Shown here: one piece after another, positions 13,989 to 21,597 of the stretch
Layout: each line of letters opens with the position of its first letter
Position numbering within the stretch: the first letter of the stretch is position 1
Assembly (NCBI GenBank): GCA_035566895.1
Contig: DATMQA010000215.1
Span: 1 to 25,446, forward strand
Length of the DNA: 25,446 nt
From: DATMQA01 sp035566895
Lineage (GTDB): Bacteria > Verrucomicrobiota > Verrucomicrobiia > Limisphaerales > UBA8199
Reading direction: 5' to 3'
Notes under the pieces: generated by a model
The model's input: only the letters and a program-made list of their open reading frames with translations
The model's database searches: none
What the model was told of the DNA's origin: nothing
Position numbers and translations under genes: made by a program

Positions 13989-14921
13989 ATGAAGAACCTG
14001 ACACTGACCGGCGCACGGCTCATTGGCATGGCGGCGGTGTCCTTTGCGCTGGCCGCCAATACTCCAGGGAGGAACACTCCAGAGAAAAGTCTCTTTACTG
14101 ACAACTTCAACTCGGGAGCCTCTCCGCTTTGGGGCAACGAGGTGGGCTCCTGGTCGGCGGCCGGAGGGGTGTACCGAGCCACACTTCCAGCTAATTTTCC
14201 TGCCGCCTTTTCATCGCTGCCGTTCAATCTCACGGATTTCTCAGTGGACTTTGATATCAATGATGTGAGCGACGGCGGGATTTGGCTGCGGAGCACGCCG
14301 GCACCAGGAACCGCCGTGGGGGTCAAAGGGATTCTGGTCAACTTCCAGGCGATCCAAGGGACGCATCTTTACTGGCACGAGGTCACCGACGGGAATAACT
14401 GGGGACCTGGACGCGACATTACCTTTCTGAGTTTCGGGTTCAATCCGCATGTGCACATCGAGGTGTCGGGGGACAGGTATGCGGTGTTCCTCAACGGCTC
14501 GGCGGAGGCGGCCTTGACGTTCACGAACAGCTTGTTTTCAAGCGGGCGGGTGGCGCTTTACGATTTTTCCGGCCAATCCTTTGACAACTTCTCGCTGGAA
14601 GGCAAGGCCAAGTTCTCCCACGGCGACGATGCGGAAGCCCATCACCCGCGCGGGAACGCAGGCTGGGACTTGACGGTTGAGGTTCGTCCGACGGCGCCGG
14701 AGAAGGCACAGGCGCAAGCCGTTGGCACGCCGGCGAATCTATTCGGGTTCACCATCACCGGAACCAACAACCAGGTCGTCGTGGTGGAAGCGTGCACGAA
14801 TCTGGCCGACCCCGTGTGGATTCCGGTGGGAACCAACATCCTCACCGGCGGCTCATCCTATTTCAGCGATCCCCAGTGGACGAAATACCCTGGCCGTTTC
14901 TACCGTCTCCGGACGCCGTGA
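13989..14921 (+). CDS. Secreted concanavalin-A-like fold protein with YRLRTP tail
   Basis: A 310-residue exported protein (signal peptide about residues 1-23). Residues about 35-205 form a jelly-roll or laminin-G/DUF1080-like domain: LFTDNFNSGASPLWGNEVGSW, GIWLRSTPAPG, HLYWHEVTDGNNWGPGRDI and VALYDFSGQSFDNFSLEG. Such domains bind or process carbohydrate. The C-terminal about 60 residues (LFGFTITGTNNQVVVVEACT to GRFYRLRTP) match a small beta-domain often found at the end of secreted Verrucomicrobiota proteins, probably for surface attachment or recognition. An acidic/His patch (HGDDAEAHHPRG) separates the two. It is divergent from the phosphatase gene and shares the inverted repeat at 13872-13895. 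Confidence 0.78.
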   Translation: MKNLTLTGARLIGMAAVSFALAANTPGRNTPEKSLFTDNFNSGASPLWGNEVGSWSAAGGVYRATLPANFPAAFSSLPFNLTDFSVDFDINDVSDGGIWLRSTPAPGTAVGVKGILVNFQAIQGTHLYWHEVTDGNNWGPGRDITFLSFGFNPHVHIEVSGDRYAVFLNGSAEAALTFTNSLFSSGRVALYDFSGQSFDNFSLEGKAKFSHGDDAEAHHPRGNAGWDLTVEVRPTAPEKAQAQAVGTPANLFGFTITGTNNQVVVVEACTNLADPVWIPVGTNILTGGSSYFSDPQWTKYPGRFYRLRTP

Positions 14922-15244
14922 GGCGCGGGGACTGGTAATTGGTTTGTTTGAGACAGGGGGCGACCCGCCAAAAGTCACACGCCAAGAGTCCGCTAACGGC
15001 CTTTTGGAACGGCATGGGGTCCTGACGGTTCAGACGGTCAAAACAACTGGTGAATCTCGTTAGGACGACCACGCAAATATCGCATCCTCGGAGCGTCAGC
15101 CAAAGAGACGCATCACCCCGCAGTCTGAACTCCGGTAACCGACTGGGTAGTATCACGATGAGCGCCAAAGTAAATGGCGTTTGACTTTTCACTTGCAATA
15201 TTGCGGGGTTCGTGCGGATAATGCGCCTCAGAAAGCCAAAAGTT
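14922..15244. other. Intergenic region, no gene seen
   Basis: About 320 bases between two plus-strand genes. I see no convincing small gene, RNA or terminator. TTGACT at about 15180 resembles a -35 box, but no matching -10 lies at the right distance. Confidence 0.4.
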
Positions 15245-16279
15245 ATGAAAGCGCAACTGCTCTATTCTTGTGTCAAGTGTATTTTCCGTACGGCCACCAG
15301 GGGAGGGATATTTGTTAGTTCGGCGGTTGGCCTTGGGATTGCGTTAGTGGGGACCGTTCCCGCGCTCGCGCAACCGTCCTGGTACGACGTCGCCTCCCAG
15401 AGCGGGATTCAGCCCGGCTCGCCGGATTTCTATCAGCACCAAATTACGGGCACCTATCTCAACGAGGGGTTCTGCGACTACTTCGCCTACGAGGATGCGA
15501 TGTACTACGACCATAACAACGGCTTCGCCAATCTCTATGCGGACAACGCGGCCTGGGTGAATGGCATGATAAACAACTTCACGAACATCTACTTCGCCGG
15601 CGGCAACCAGGCTCCGAATCCCGCGTTTATGAATGGCTATATTGGCAACAAGGGTTATGCCGCGAGCCTCGGGATGACGCCCATCACCAACTCCACCGGG
15701 GGCTTTTCGATCTTCAACAATATGAGGTCAGGTTTGCTGGCCGGCTCGAATGTACTGGTCCGCATCGAACTGGGACCGTCGGCGACGAATCAATGGTGGG
15801 GATATCATGTCATGGATGTCGTCGGCTTCAGCTCGAGCAACCATAACATTATAGTGCTTGATCCCGATAACAACCGCTACGGGGGCTATGGGCTTCCCGA
15901 CCAGTCGTCCAACGCTCCGCCGATGGGTTACCTGACCAACGGTTTCGGTTACGGCGTGCCCTATAACCTGGTGTATAACACCAACAGCCAGCCCCTGCCG
16001 GTGGAAAACGGCTGGGGCGACGTGGGTAATCCGACCAACAGCCTCCTGCAGGCCTATACGCTGGATGCCAATGGGAACATCACCGACGGCGCATACGCCG
16101 GCACGAAAGTTACCTGGATCTATGACATTGGCCCGGTGCCGGAGCCATCCATCGCCGCTTTGGGACTGGTGGCGGCAGCTACGCTTGGAGCGCGGCGGTT
16201 GACCGGCCGGAAAAAGAGGCGCGAGTCAGAAAGAAACCCCTCACCCCGGCGGCGGCCGGAACCGCGGGTAGTGTCCTAA
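15245..16279 (+). CDS. PEP-CTERM protein with possible cysteine-peptidase triad
   Basis: A 344-residue exported protein. A long signal (to about residue 43, VPALAQP) is followed by a domain with Cys-77 in EGFCDYFAYEDAMYYDH, His-188 in QWWGYHVMDVVGF and Asp-206 in IIVLDPDNN. Order and spacing resemble the Cys-His-Asp triad of papain-like (C39/IdeS-type) peptidases. A SWYDVA segment ahead of the cysteine is also reminiscent of IdeS. The C-terminus has VPEPS (298-302), a hydrophobic helix and GRKKRR, the exosortase-recognised PEP-CTERM signal. Unusually, about 18 more residues (ESERNPSPRRRPEPRVVS) follow the basic cluster. I chose the ATG at 15245; in-frame starts at 15212 and 15221 would only lengthen the signal. 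Peptidase activity is inference. Confidence 0.82.
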   Translation: MKAQLLYSCVKCIFRTATRGGIFVSSAVGLGIALVGTVPALAQPSWYDVASQSGIQPGSPDFYQHQITGTYLNEGFCDYFAYEDAMYYDHNNGFANLYADNAAWVNGMINNFTNIYFAGGNQAPNPAFMNGYIGNKGYAASLGMTPITNSTGGFSIFNNMRSGLLAGSNVLVRIELGPSATNQWWGYHVMDVVGFSSSNHNIIVLDPDNNRYGGYGLPDQSSNAPPMGYLTNGFGYGVPYNLVYNTNSQPLPVENGWGDVGNPTNSLLQAYTLDANGNITDGAYAGTKVTWIYDIGPVPEPSIAALGLVAAATLGARRLTGRKKRRESERNPSPRRRPEPRVVS

Positions 16280-16288
16280 GATACTACC
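16265..16288 (+). terminator. Hairpin spanning the stop codon of the PEP-CTERM gene
   Basis: GGGTAGT and ACTACCC are perfect 7-bp arms around a 10-base loop that contains the stop codon. Only a weak AAATCT follows rather than a T-tract, so it may block ribosome or RNase rather than end transcription. Confidence 0.4.
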
Positions 16289-16315
16289 CAAATCTCCGGT
16301 ATCTTTCGTTGAGAT

Positions 16316-16342
16316 CAGAGCCTCCTTACGTCGGCTCCTACA
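16316..16342 (+). repeat. Dispersed 27-bp repeat, copy 2
   Basis: CAGAGCCTCCTTACGT followed by CGGCTCCTACA matches copy 1 at 10743-10769 in 26 of 27 positions. It lies between the PEP-CTERM gene and the dihydropteroate-synthase-like gene. The inverted partner arm seen upstream of copy 1 is missing here. Confidence 0.75.
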
Positions 16343-16438
16343 TCCAGTGGCGCGTCGGAACCGCCGGAACCGCGGAGCAGCTTGACGGGGCAGAGCGGAC
16401 TTGAATAAGCTGCACGCCCGGACGCGAGACCGCACGCG

Positions 16439-17341
16439 ATGCTTACACTGGAACACCTGGCTGAGCTGCTGGAAAAAAACCGCGCTGCGGCCCAGGCGCG
16501 TGTGCGGGAATTTTCCATCGGCGGCAAACCGTTCGCGTTCAACTCGCGTCCCGCGCTGATGGGTGTCGTCAATCTCTCACCCGATTCGTGGTATCGGGAG
16601 AGTGTTTGCCTCACCGCCGAAAGCGCCATTCGCCGCGGCCAGGTATTGGCAGCGCAAGGGGCGGACCTGGTGGATATCGGCGCCGAGTCCACCCTTGCCC
16701 ACGCAGCGCGGTTGGATGCAGCCGGACAAAACAGCAAGGTGCTACCCGTCATCCAAGGATTGCGCGAGGCCGGCATCCTGATTTCGGTGGAGACCTACCA
16801 ACCGGCGGTTGCGCGCGCGTGCCTCGAGGCCGGGGCGAACGTGCTGAACCTGACCGGGACGACGGGCACGGATGAACTCTACCGGCTGGCCGCCGCTCAC
16901 GATGCCGCCGCGATCATTTGCTACGTCCAGGGAGAAAACGTCCGCGAGGTGGCAGACTTCGATTTGAGCGCCGACCCGGTCGCGCTGATGCACGAATACT
17001 TTGCGCGCCAGGTCGAACTTGCGGTGCGCAACGGCCTGGAAAAAATCGTCATCGATCCGGGCCTGGGATTCTATTACCGCAACCTACAGGACAGCGCGGT
17101 GCGCATGCGCCATCAAATGAAAGTCTTCCTCAACACGTTCCGGCTGCGCGCGCTCGGGTTCCCGGTCTGCCACGCGCTGCCGCACGCCTTCGAATACTTC
17201 GGCGAGGAGGTGCGCTGCGCGGAGCCGTTCTTCGCCGTGCTGGCCGCGCTGGGCAAGACGGACCTGTTCCGAACGCACGAAGTGCCGCGCACCAGGGCCG
17301 TGCTGGAGACGATGAGGGCGTTTTCAGCTTCGGAATCTTGA
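16439..17341 (+). CDS. Dihydropteroate-synthase-like pterin-binding protein
   Basis: A 300-residue TIM-barrel protein of the pterin-binding family. MGVVNLSPDSW (41-51) corresponds to the FolP N-terminal motif, VDIGAEST (78-85) to the second loop, ISVETYQPAVA (115-125) to the ISxDTxKxxVA motif, VIDPGLGF (204-211) to the pterin-binding Asp loop, and FRTHEV (277-282) to the terminal RxHDV. However, the Ser-Arg-Lys loop that binds substrate in true FolP is not found in the expected region (about 240-262, which reads CHALPHAFEYFGEEV), and the Asn and Met-His motifs are altered. It may use another pterin or C1 carrier, or be a divergent FolP. No convincing ribosome site precedes the ATG. There is no folate gene next to it. 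Confidence 0.8.
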   Translation: MLTLEHLAELLEKNRAAAQARVREFSIGGKPFAFNSRPALMGVVNLSPDSWYRESVCLTAESAIRRGQVLAAQGADLVDIGAESTLAHAARLDAAGQNSKVLPVIQGLREAGILISVETYQPAVARACLEAGANVLNLTGTTGTDELYRLAAAHDAAAIICYVQGENVREVADFDLSADPVALMHEYFARQVELAVRNGLEKIVIDPGLGFYYRNLQDSAVRMRHQMKVFLNTFRLRALGFPVCHALPHAFEYFGEEVRCAEPFFAVLAALGKTDLFRTHEVPRTRAVLETMRAFSASES

Positions 17342-17370
17342 GCGGAATCTGGCCGTAATAGGGGAGGAAG

Positions 17371-17414
17371 GATTACGATTAAGATTAAGATTGAGATTAC
17401 GACCAGGATTACGA
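17371..17414. repeat. GATTAC/GATTAA short tandem repeat
   Basis: GATTACGATTAAGATTAAGA continues as TTGAGATTACGACCAGG and ATTACGAGG: degenerate units of six to nine bases built on GATTAC or GATTAA. The tract reaches the last codons of the convergent methyltransferase gene, so its terminal serines are encoded by repeat DNA. Confidence 0.65.
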
Positions 17415-18422
17415 GGAAGAGCAAATCATAAAAACACCCTCCTCACCCGATTGCGTAATCCACTGTTCGCGGACGGCCAACCGGTGTTGCCGGAGCAAGG
17501 TACCCACCAACTCCGGTGTGTGGCGATAGGAAAAAAAGAGCCTTATCGATTCGCCAGCCTGAAATTGAAACCGGTGCGTTTCCACCCGGATTTCCCGCGA
17601 GCGCTTGAACTGAAAGTAAGCGGTCACGCGCTTGAGTCCGAGGCCGGGCGGCTTTGCTTCGATTTCGAAGCGCAGCTTGCCGTCGCTCGATTCCACGCCA
17701 AGGTCGAGCAGGAAAGTTGCCAGCCAGTCACGAGTCGGCTGGTTATCATACAGGGGCATGATTCGCCGGACGCCGGCGGCATAATCCACTCCGGGCGCAA
17801 GATTGGCGCTCAGGAGCAACTGGCCGGACAGCCGGACCAAGGCCGCCAATCGCGGCAGAATAGTCTGCGGCTCGAAATTCGGCAGCATGCCGAAGAAAGT
17901 GAATAGCCGGGCGGTGGTCACCCCTTTTCTGCCAGGGTTCAGGTTGCGGGTGATTTGCTCGACCACTTCGGGCAAATCTTCGGTCGTGGCCAGGTCGCAC
18001 ACCAATGGAAAACAGTGCGTTTCGTCTATTACGGCCAAGCTGGCCTGGCGCGCCACGAGCACCATCGCGGTGCTGACATCCACCGGCGTGTAAAAGGTTT
18101 CTTTGGCCGAACCCCGGAGCAAGTGGAGCAGTCGTGCGTCCTTTTGGCCGCCGCCGCAGCCCAGGCCAACCAAGTGGACTCGCCGGGCGGGGATAGCCGC
18201 GGTGGCCGCCACAAAGCTGCCCTCGTAGGTCGCCGCGCAATCGGGGTCGGTGCGGGAAGGAGAATAAGCCTGGTGGAGCGCGAGCCATTTCTGGGTTTGT
18301 TTGATGCTGTCGTAATGAAACTTGTGGTTCACCTTCCGGGTGAGCAGCGATTCCAACAAATCCCGCTGGACCTGTTGTGGAAACTGGCTCGGATGAATGG
18401 CCACATGGGCGGACGCTGGCAT
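17409..18422 (-). CDS. EgtD-like (histidine-specific-type) SAM methyltransferase
   Basis: A 337-residue protein of the Methyltransf_33 (EgtD/DUF2260) type. The N-terminal helical region contains ESLLTRKVNHKFHYDS (24-39) in place of the usual LPSKYFYD-type signature. The SAM-binding core has LVGLGCGGGQKDARLL (84-99) as motif I and YTPVDVST (111-118) as the second strand. Next come FTFFGMLPNFEP, equivalent to the FLGxxxGN loop, and a C-terminal domain ending in HRFQFQAGESIRLFFSYRH. In EgtD this fold trimethylates histidine for ergothioneine. Here the amino-acid-binding residues cannot be confirmed and no EgtB-like partner is nearby, so the substrate is unknown. The ATG at 18422 is chosen over an in-frame TTG at 18458. 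Confidence 0.78.
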   Translation of the reverse strand: MPASAHVAIHPSQFPQQVQRDLLESLLTRKVNHKFHYDSIKQTQKWLALHQAYSPSRTDPDCAATYEGSFVAATAAIPARRVHLVGLGCGGGQKDARLLHLLRGSAKETFYTPVDVSTAMVLVARQASLAVIDETHCFPLVCDLATTEDLPEVVEQITRNLNPGRKGVTTARLFTFFGMLPNFEPQTILPRLAALVRLSGQLLLSANLAPGVDYAAGVRRIMPLYDNQPTRDWLATFLLDLGVESSDGKLRFEIEAKPPGLGLKRVTAYFQFKRSREIRVETHRFQFQAGESIRLFFSYRHTPELVGTLLRQHRLAVREQWITQSGEEGVFMICSSS

Positions 18423-18464
18423 GCGGGTGTTTGTGCAGGAAATGAGGGGCCAAGACAAGCCCTG

Positions 18465-18560
18465 GTTGAATGGTTACATGGTTGCATGGTTGCCAATGAG
18501 TTAAATGGGTTAAAAGGGTTACAGGGGTTACATGGTTACATAGTTTCAAAGTTACATGGG
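18465..18560. repeat. GGTTAMA-type short tandem repeats, tract 1
   Basis: About 95 bases are built of variable units of eight to nine bases, such as GGTTACAT, GGTTGCAT, GGGTTAAAA and GGGTTACAG. A second, shorter tract lies at 19395-19432, on the other side of the UVR-motif gene. The tract occupies the intergenic space between divergent genes, where promoters would be expected. Confidence 0.75.
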
Positions 18561-18616
18561 CCGCTGGGTTGTTATTTGGTTGACTTACTCACCTCTCCCA
18601 TCCATATTTTCGGCGC

Positions 18617-19384
18617 ATGGGCATTGACTTCGACATCTCGCAGTTGCTGCAGCAATGGGAATACCGGCCCGGACAGGTTGTCGTGCGCAGGTTCAAGGCC
18701 CGTGACGGCAAGGAGAAGCTGCAACTCCGCGTAGATTTAGGCCTTTTGCAGATGAATGCGGAGGGGCGGCCGGATGGCAAGCGGCCGTTCGGCTACGCCT
18801 CGCTGCACGAATATTACCAAGCGCGCCTCTACAAGCATGTCGCCGCAAACCACGGCAGCGACGAGGGTTTCAAGCTGAAGGCTGAGGATTGCGCCAAGCT
18901 CCAGCTCGAAGCGCTCCAATATCATCAGCGTTATTTCTGTCTGCTCCAGTTGGAAGACTACCCGGGGGTGGTGCGCGATGCCGAACGCAACCTCGCCGTG
19001 TTCGAGTTCGTGAGCAAACACGCCCAAACGGAGGAGTTAGCCTGGGCCTTACGGCAGTTCCAACCTCAGCTCCTGCTGGTCCTGACCCGCGCGCACGCCG
19101 GCCAGACGTTGAAAACGAACGACTATAACCTGGCGATCCAGCAGATCGAAGAGGGAATCGAGCAAATCCGAACGTTTTATCGCGAGCACTCCGACCCCGA
19201 AGCGGCCGAACAGAGCGGCGAAGTTTTGTCGCTGGAGGATTGGCTCGAAGACATCCGAACGAAACGCCCGCTCACGCCCCGCGAGCGGCTCGAACGGGCG
19301 CTGCACGACGCCGTCAAGAGCGAGGACTACGAGCGCGCGGCGAAGGTCCGCGACGAGTTGAAGAATCTCAACTCGACGGAGTAG
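18617..19384 (+). CDS. UVR-motif protein of unknown function
   Basis: A 255-residue soluble protein. The N-terminal region (about 1-75) begins MGIDFDISQLLQQWEYRPGQ and contains LQLRVDLGLLQMNAEGRPDG. The middle (about 85-190) is helical and tetratricopeptide-like (LQLEALQYHQRYFCLLQLEDY). The C-terminal residues about 224-253 (LERALHDAVKSEDYERAAKV, then RDELKNL) are a UVR domain, the helical hairpin through which UvrB contacts UvrC and which is also found in McsA-type proteins. There are no nuclease or ATPase motifs, so it is not itself an excinuclease. A role in protein contact during repair or proteolysis is possible, but inferred. The gene stands alone, flanked on both sides by GGTTA repeats. 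Confidence 0.8.
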   Translation: MGIDFDISQLLQQWEYRPGQVVVRRFKARDGKEKLQLRVDLGLLQMNAEGRPDGKRPFGYASLHEYYQARLYKHVAANHGSDEGFKLKAEDCAKLQLEALQYHQRYFCLLQLEDYPGVVRDAERNLAVFEFVSKHAQTEELAWALRQFQPQLLLVLTRAHAGQTLKTNDYNLAIQQIEEGIEQIRTFYREHSDPEAAEQSGEVLSLEDWLEDIRTKRPLTPRERLERALHDAVKSEDYERAAKVRDELKNLNSTE

Positions 19385-19394
19385 GCCCCACGTC

Positions 19395-19432
19395 GGTTAA
19401 ATGGGTTAATTGGGGTTAAAAGAGTTAATTGA
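19395..19432. repeat. GGTTAMA-type short tandem repeats, tract 2
   Basis: GGTTAAAT, GGGTTAATTG, GGGTTAAAAG and AGTTAATTG follow one another directly after the UVR-motif gene. Same unit type as 18465-18560. The remainder of 19385-19608 shows nothing recognisable. Confidence 0.65.
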
Positions 19433-19608
19433 GGAACACCACTTTTCCGAACGCGCAAGAGATTTACCCAAGCTGCGCAAACTTTGACGGATAGGTAGGT
19501 AGTACAAGAATGATCGGGGGCAGTAACGGACACCGGCTTCCTGCTCTTAAGAAGGGAAAGACCGAGTGTGTCCATGCCTCAAGGCGGGTTAAGTAACAAT
19601 TTTCCTGA

Positions 19609-20052
19609 CTATTTTTGCGGGAATTTGATGTAGAGCAGATAGTAAATCAGCACGCCGGTCACCGAGACGTACATCCAGAGGGGCCAAGTCCAGCGGGCGA
19701 TGGCGCGGTGACGATCAAATCGTTGTCGGAGCGCGCGGCTCAAGGTGATTATCACCAGCGGCAAGATTACCACTGCGAGCGAGGTATGGGTCAGCAGAAT
19801 GCCGAGGTAAATCGGCCTGAACCACGGCGGGTTGACGAATTTGGTTGGGCCCTGGTGCAGGTGAAAAGCCAGGTAGCCATGATAAGTGAGGTAACACGCC
19901 AGGAAGAGCGCCGAGGCCGCAAACGCCGCGAGCATGCAGTTACGATGGGCCGGCTGGTTTTTATTCCGGATAAAATAGTAGCCGAAGCTCAGAAACACCG
20001 CGGCCAGGCCGTTGAGCGCGGCATTGACGGCAGGCAGGTCGGAAAAGCTCAT
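19609..20052 (-). CDS. DUF420 membrane protein, oxidase-operon assembly factor
   Basis: A 147-residue protein with four predicted membrane helices (about 10-28, 40-58, 80-100, 120-140). Conserved family features include HRNCMLAAFAASALFLACYL with TYHGY, PIYLGILLTHTSLA and HRAIARWTWPLWMYVSVTG. These match DUF420, a family regularly coupled to cytochrome c oxidase genes and thought to help haem/copper oxidase assembly (CtaM-like). Several conserved histidines at helix ends could bind metal or haem. Its ATG overlaps the stop of the SCO gene (ATGA). It is the last gene of the oxidase operon. No terminator is evident after it. Confidence 0.87.
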   Translation of the reverse strand: MSFSDLPAVNAALNGLAAVFLSFGYYFIRNKNQPAHRNCMLAAFAASALFLACYLTYHGYLAFHLHQGPTKFVNPPWFRPIYLGILLTHTSLAVVILPLVIITLSRALRQRFDRHRAIARWTWPLWMYVSVTGVLIYYLLYIKFPQK

Positions 20053-20708
20053 GGCTCGTGTTCCAGGCGCCGGAGCGCCGCCAGGATTTGCGTTTGGACC
20101 TGCCGCGGGTCAATCCCCTCGCCAGTCGTTTCGAAAATGCCACGCAACTGACCGCGCTTATCCACGAGCACAAAGATCGTGCTGTGAACGAAGAGGTCCT
20201 GCGCCGAGTCCCGCTCCTGCGGCTTCTTTTCAATCGCGGTTAGCTTCAGCGAATCAATGGCGAGGCCGGCGATTTGCTTTTTGGTTCCGGTCAGGAAGAG
20301 CCAGCGGCTGGCGTCGGCGCCGAAGCGCTCGGCGTAGGTCTTGAGCACCGGCGGAGTGTCAAAGTCAGGGTCGGTGGTCAGGGTAACCAGTTTAGCGGAA
20401 CTCTTCGGCGGCAACGCCTGTTCCAACTCCTGCATCTGGCGCGTCATTTTCAGACAGGGTCCCGGACAACGGGTAAAAATGATATCGCCGACCCACACCA
20501 GCCCGCGGAGGCTGGCCAGCGAGACCGCGTGGCCGTTCTGGTTGGTGAGGGTAAAGTCGGAGACCTGAGCAAGAACGGGCAACGGCTTTCCCAGAGCGAC
20601 TTGCTGGGCTTTGAGCGCAGCCATCAGGAACGCCAGCAGGACGGTGGCCCCGCCCAGGATCAGTCCGGTCCAGAGCAGCCCCTTAAAGCTCCGGGGTGGT
20701 TGGTTCAT
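20049..20708 (-). CDS. sco: SCO1/SenC-family copper chaperone for cytochrome oxidase
   Basis: A 219-residue membrane-anchored thioredoxin-fold protein. The helix at about residues 12-32 anchors it. The outer domain has SDFTLTNQNGHAVSLASLRG, then IFTRCPGPCLKM with the copper-binding pair Cys-81 and Cys-85, TTDPDFDTP, and the third ligand His-175 in LFVHSTIFVLVD. SCO proteins load copper into the CuA site of oxidase subunit II, which is encoded directly upstream here. I start at the ATG at 20708; the TTG at 20717 adds only three residues. The stop overlaps the DUF420 start. Confidence 0.92.
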   Translation of the reverse strand: MNQPPRSFKGLLWTGLILGGATVLLAFLMAALKAQQVALGKPLPVLAQVSDFTLTNQNGHAVSLASLRGLVWVGDIIFTRCPGPCLKMTRQMQELEQALPPKSSAKLVTLTTDPDFDTPPVLKTYAERFGADASRWLFLTGTKKQIAGLAIDSLKLTAIEKKPQERDSAQDLFVHSTIFVLVDKRGQLRGIFETTGEGIDPRQVQTQILAALRRLEHEP

Positions 20709-20799
20709 GATACCCAAGTTAGTGCCCGCGGTCAGGTCTGCTGCCTGGGCTCACTAAGCGATAGAACATGCAAGGGATTGATCGTGGGGGAGATTGCCT

Positions 20800-21582
20800 T
20801 TATTCGAGGCTGCCGGCGGCGGGAGCGGCGGCTTTTGAGGCCAGCCATTTGTCGAACGCCTCCTGGCTTTCGACCGTCAGGAACCCCTGCGTCATGCTCG
20901 AATGGCCAACCCCGCAGAGTTGGGCGCAGTTGATCTGAAACCGTCCTTCCTGCGTTGGCCGGAACCACAACGGGATCCGCATGCCGGGAATCGCATCCTG
21001 GGTCACGCGCAAGGCGATGACTTTGAAGGAGTGGACGACGTCTCGGGAGGAGACGTAAATGATGACCGGCCTGGTTTTGCCGTCCGGGTTCTTGACAAGC
21101 GGGACATGAAGGTCGTTGAGGGTCTGGACGTCGTCCTTGCCCTTGGAGTCGGCCGGGTCCACGCCGAAGACGTTTTGCTCAGTGACGAAGCGCATGTCCT
21201 GCCGCCCGAATTCCCCGTCTTTGCCCGGATAGCGCACATTCCAGGCAAACTGCTGGGCGACTACCTGTATCTCGGTCGATTCCTTTTTATCAGGGAATTT
21301 ATCGACCGCCCGCGCCCAAAACGGGATGGCGATGCCGATCAGGAGCACCAACTCGACCAGCGCGACGGCGCCTTCGAGGTAATTGGAGGCGTGGTTGCGG
21401 ACGCCGTGATAATCCGCTTTGGGATTTCGCGAGCGGCGAAACCGGAACAGGGCGTAGGCGAAGTAGGCCAGCCAACCGACGAACAGCACGATCATCAGCC
21501 AATGCACGTAAATAATCAGATCATCGACCTGCCGGCCGTGTTCGGAAGCCACCACCGGTAATCCTAAAAGCTTTTGCATCAT
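20800..21582 (-). CDS. coxB: Cytochrome c oxidase subunit II
   Basis: A 260-residue protein with two N-terminal membrane helices (about 22-45 and 70-90) and an outer cupredoxin domain that binds CuA and receives electrons. The ligands are complete: His-184 (VVHSFKV), then INCAQLCGVGHSSM with Cys-219, Cys-223, His-227 and Met-230; Gln-221 stands where many enzymes have Glu. The domain includes VVAQQFAWNVRYPG, the aromatic entry region, and a loop of some 30 residues (about 120-155) larger than in minimal versions. There is no fused cytochrome c domain, so an external electron donor is needed. An AAGGA site precedes tandem ATGs. The gene comes after subunits I, III and IV. Confidence 0.95.
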   Translation of the reverse strand: MMQKLLGLPVVASEHGRQVDDLIIYVHWLMIVLFVGWLAYFAYALFRFRRSRNPKADYHGVRNHASNYLEGAVALVELVLLIGIAIPFWARAVDKFPDKKESTEIQVVAQQFAWNVRYPGKDGEFGRQDMRFVTEQNVFGVDPADSKGKDDVQTLNDLHVPLVKNPDGKTRPVIIYVSSRDVVHSFKVIALRVTQDAIPGMRIPLWFRPTQEGRFQINCAQLCGVGHSSMTQGFLTVESQEAFDKWLASKAAAPAAGSLE

Positions 21583-21597
21583 CGGATTCCTTTCTTC

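Noticed and set aside
13832..14341. N-terminal extension of the phosphatase frame by 170 codons
   Set aside because: It is antisense to the lectin-like gene and crosses the divergent promoter region. The ATG at 13831 opens directly into a membrane helix.
15160..15220. Sigma-54 or sigma-70 promoter before the PEP-CTERM gene
   Set aside because: GG and GC elements are 17 bases apart instead of 10, and TTGACT has no -10 at 16-18 bases.
18465..18560. CRISPR array
   Set aside because: Units are only eight to nine bases, variable and without spacers. No Cas gene is present.
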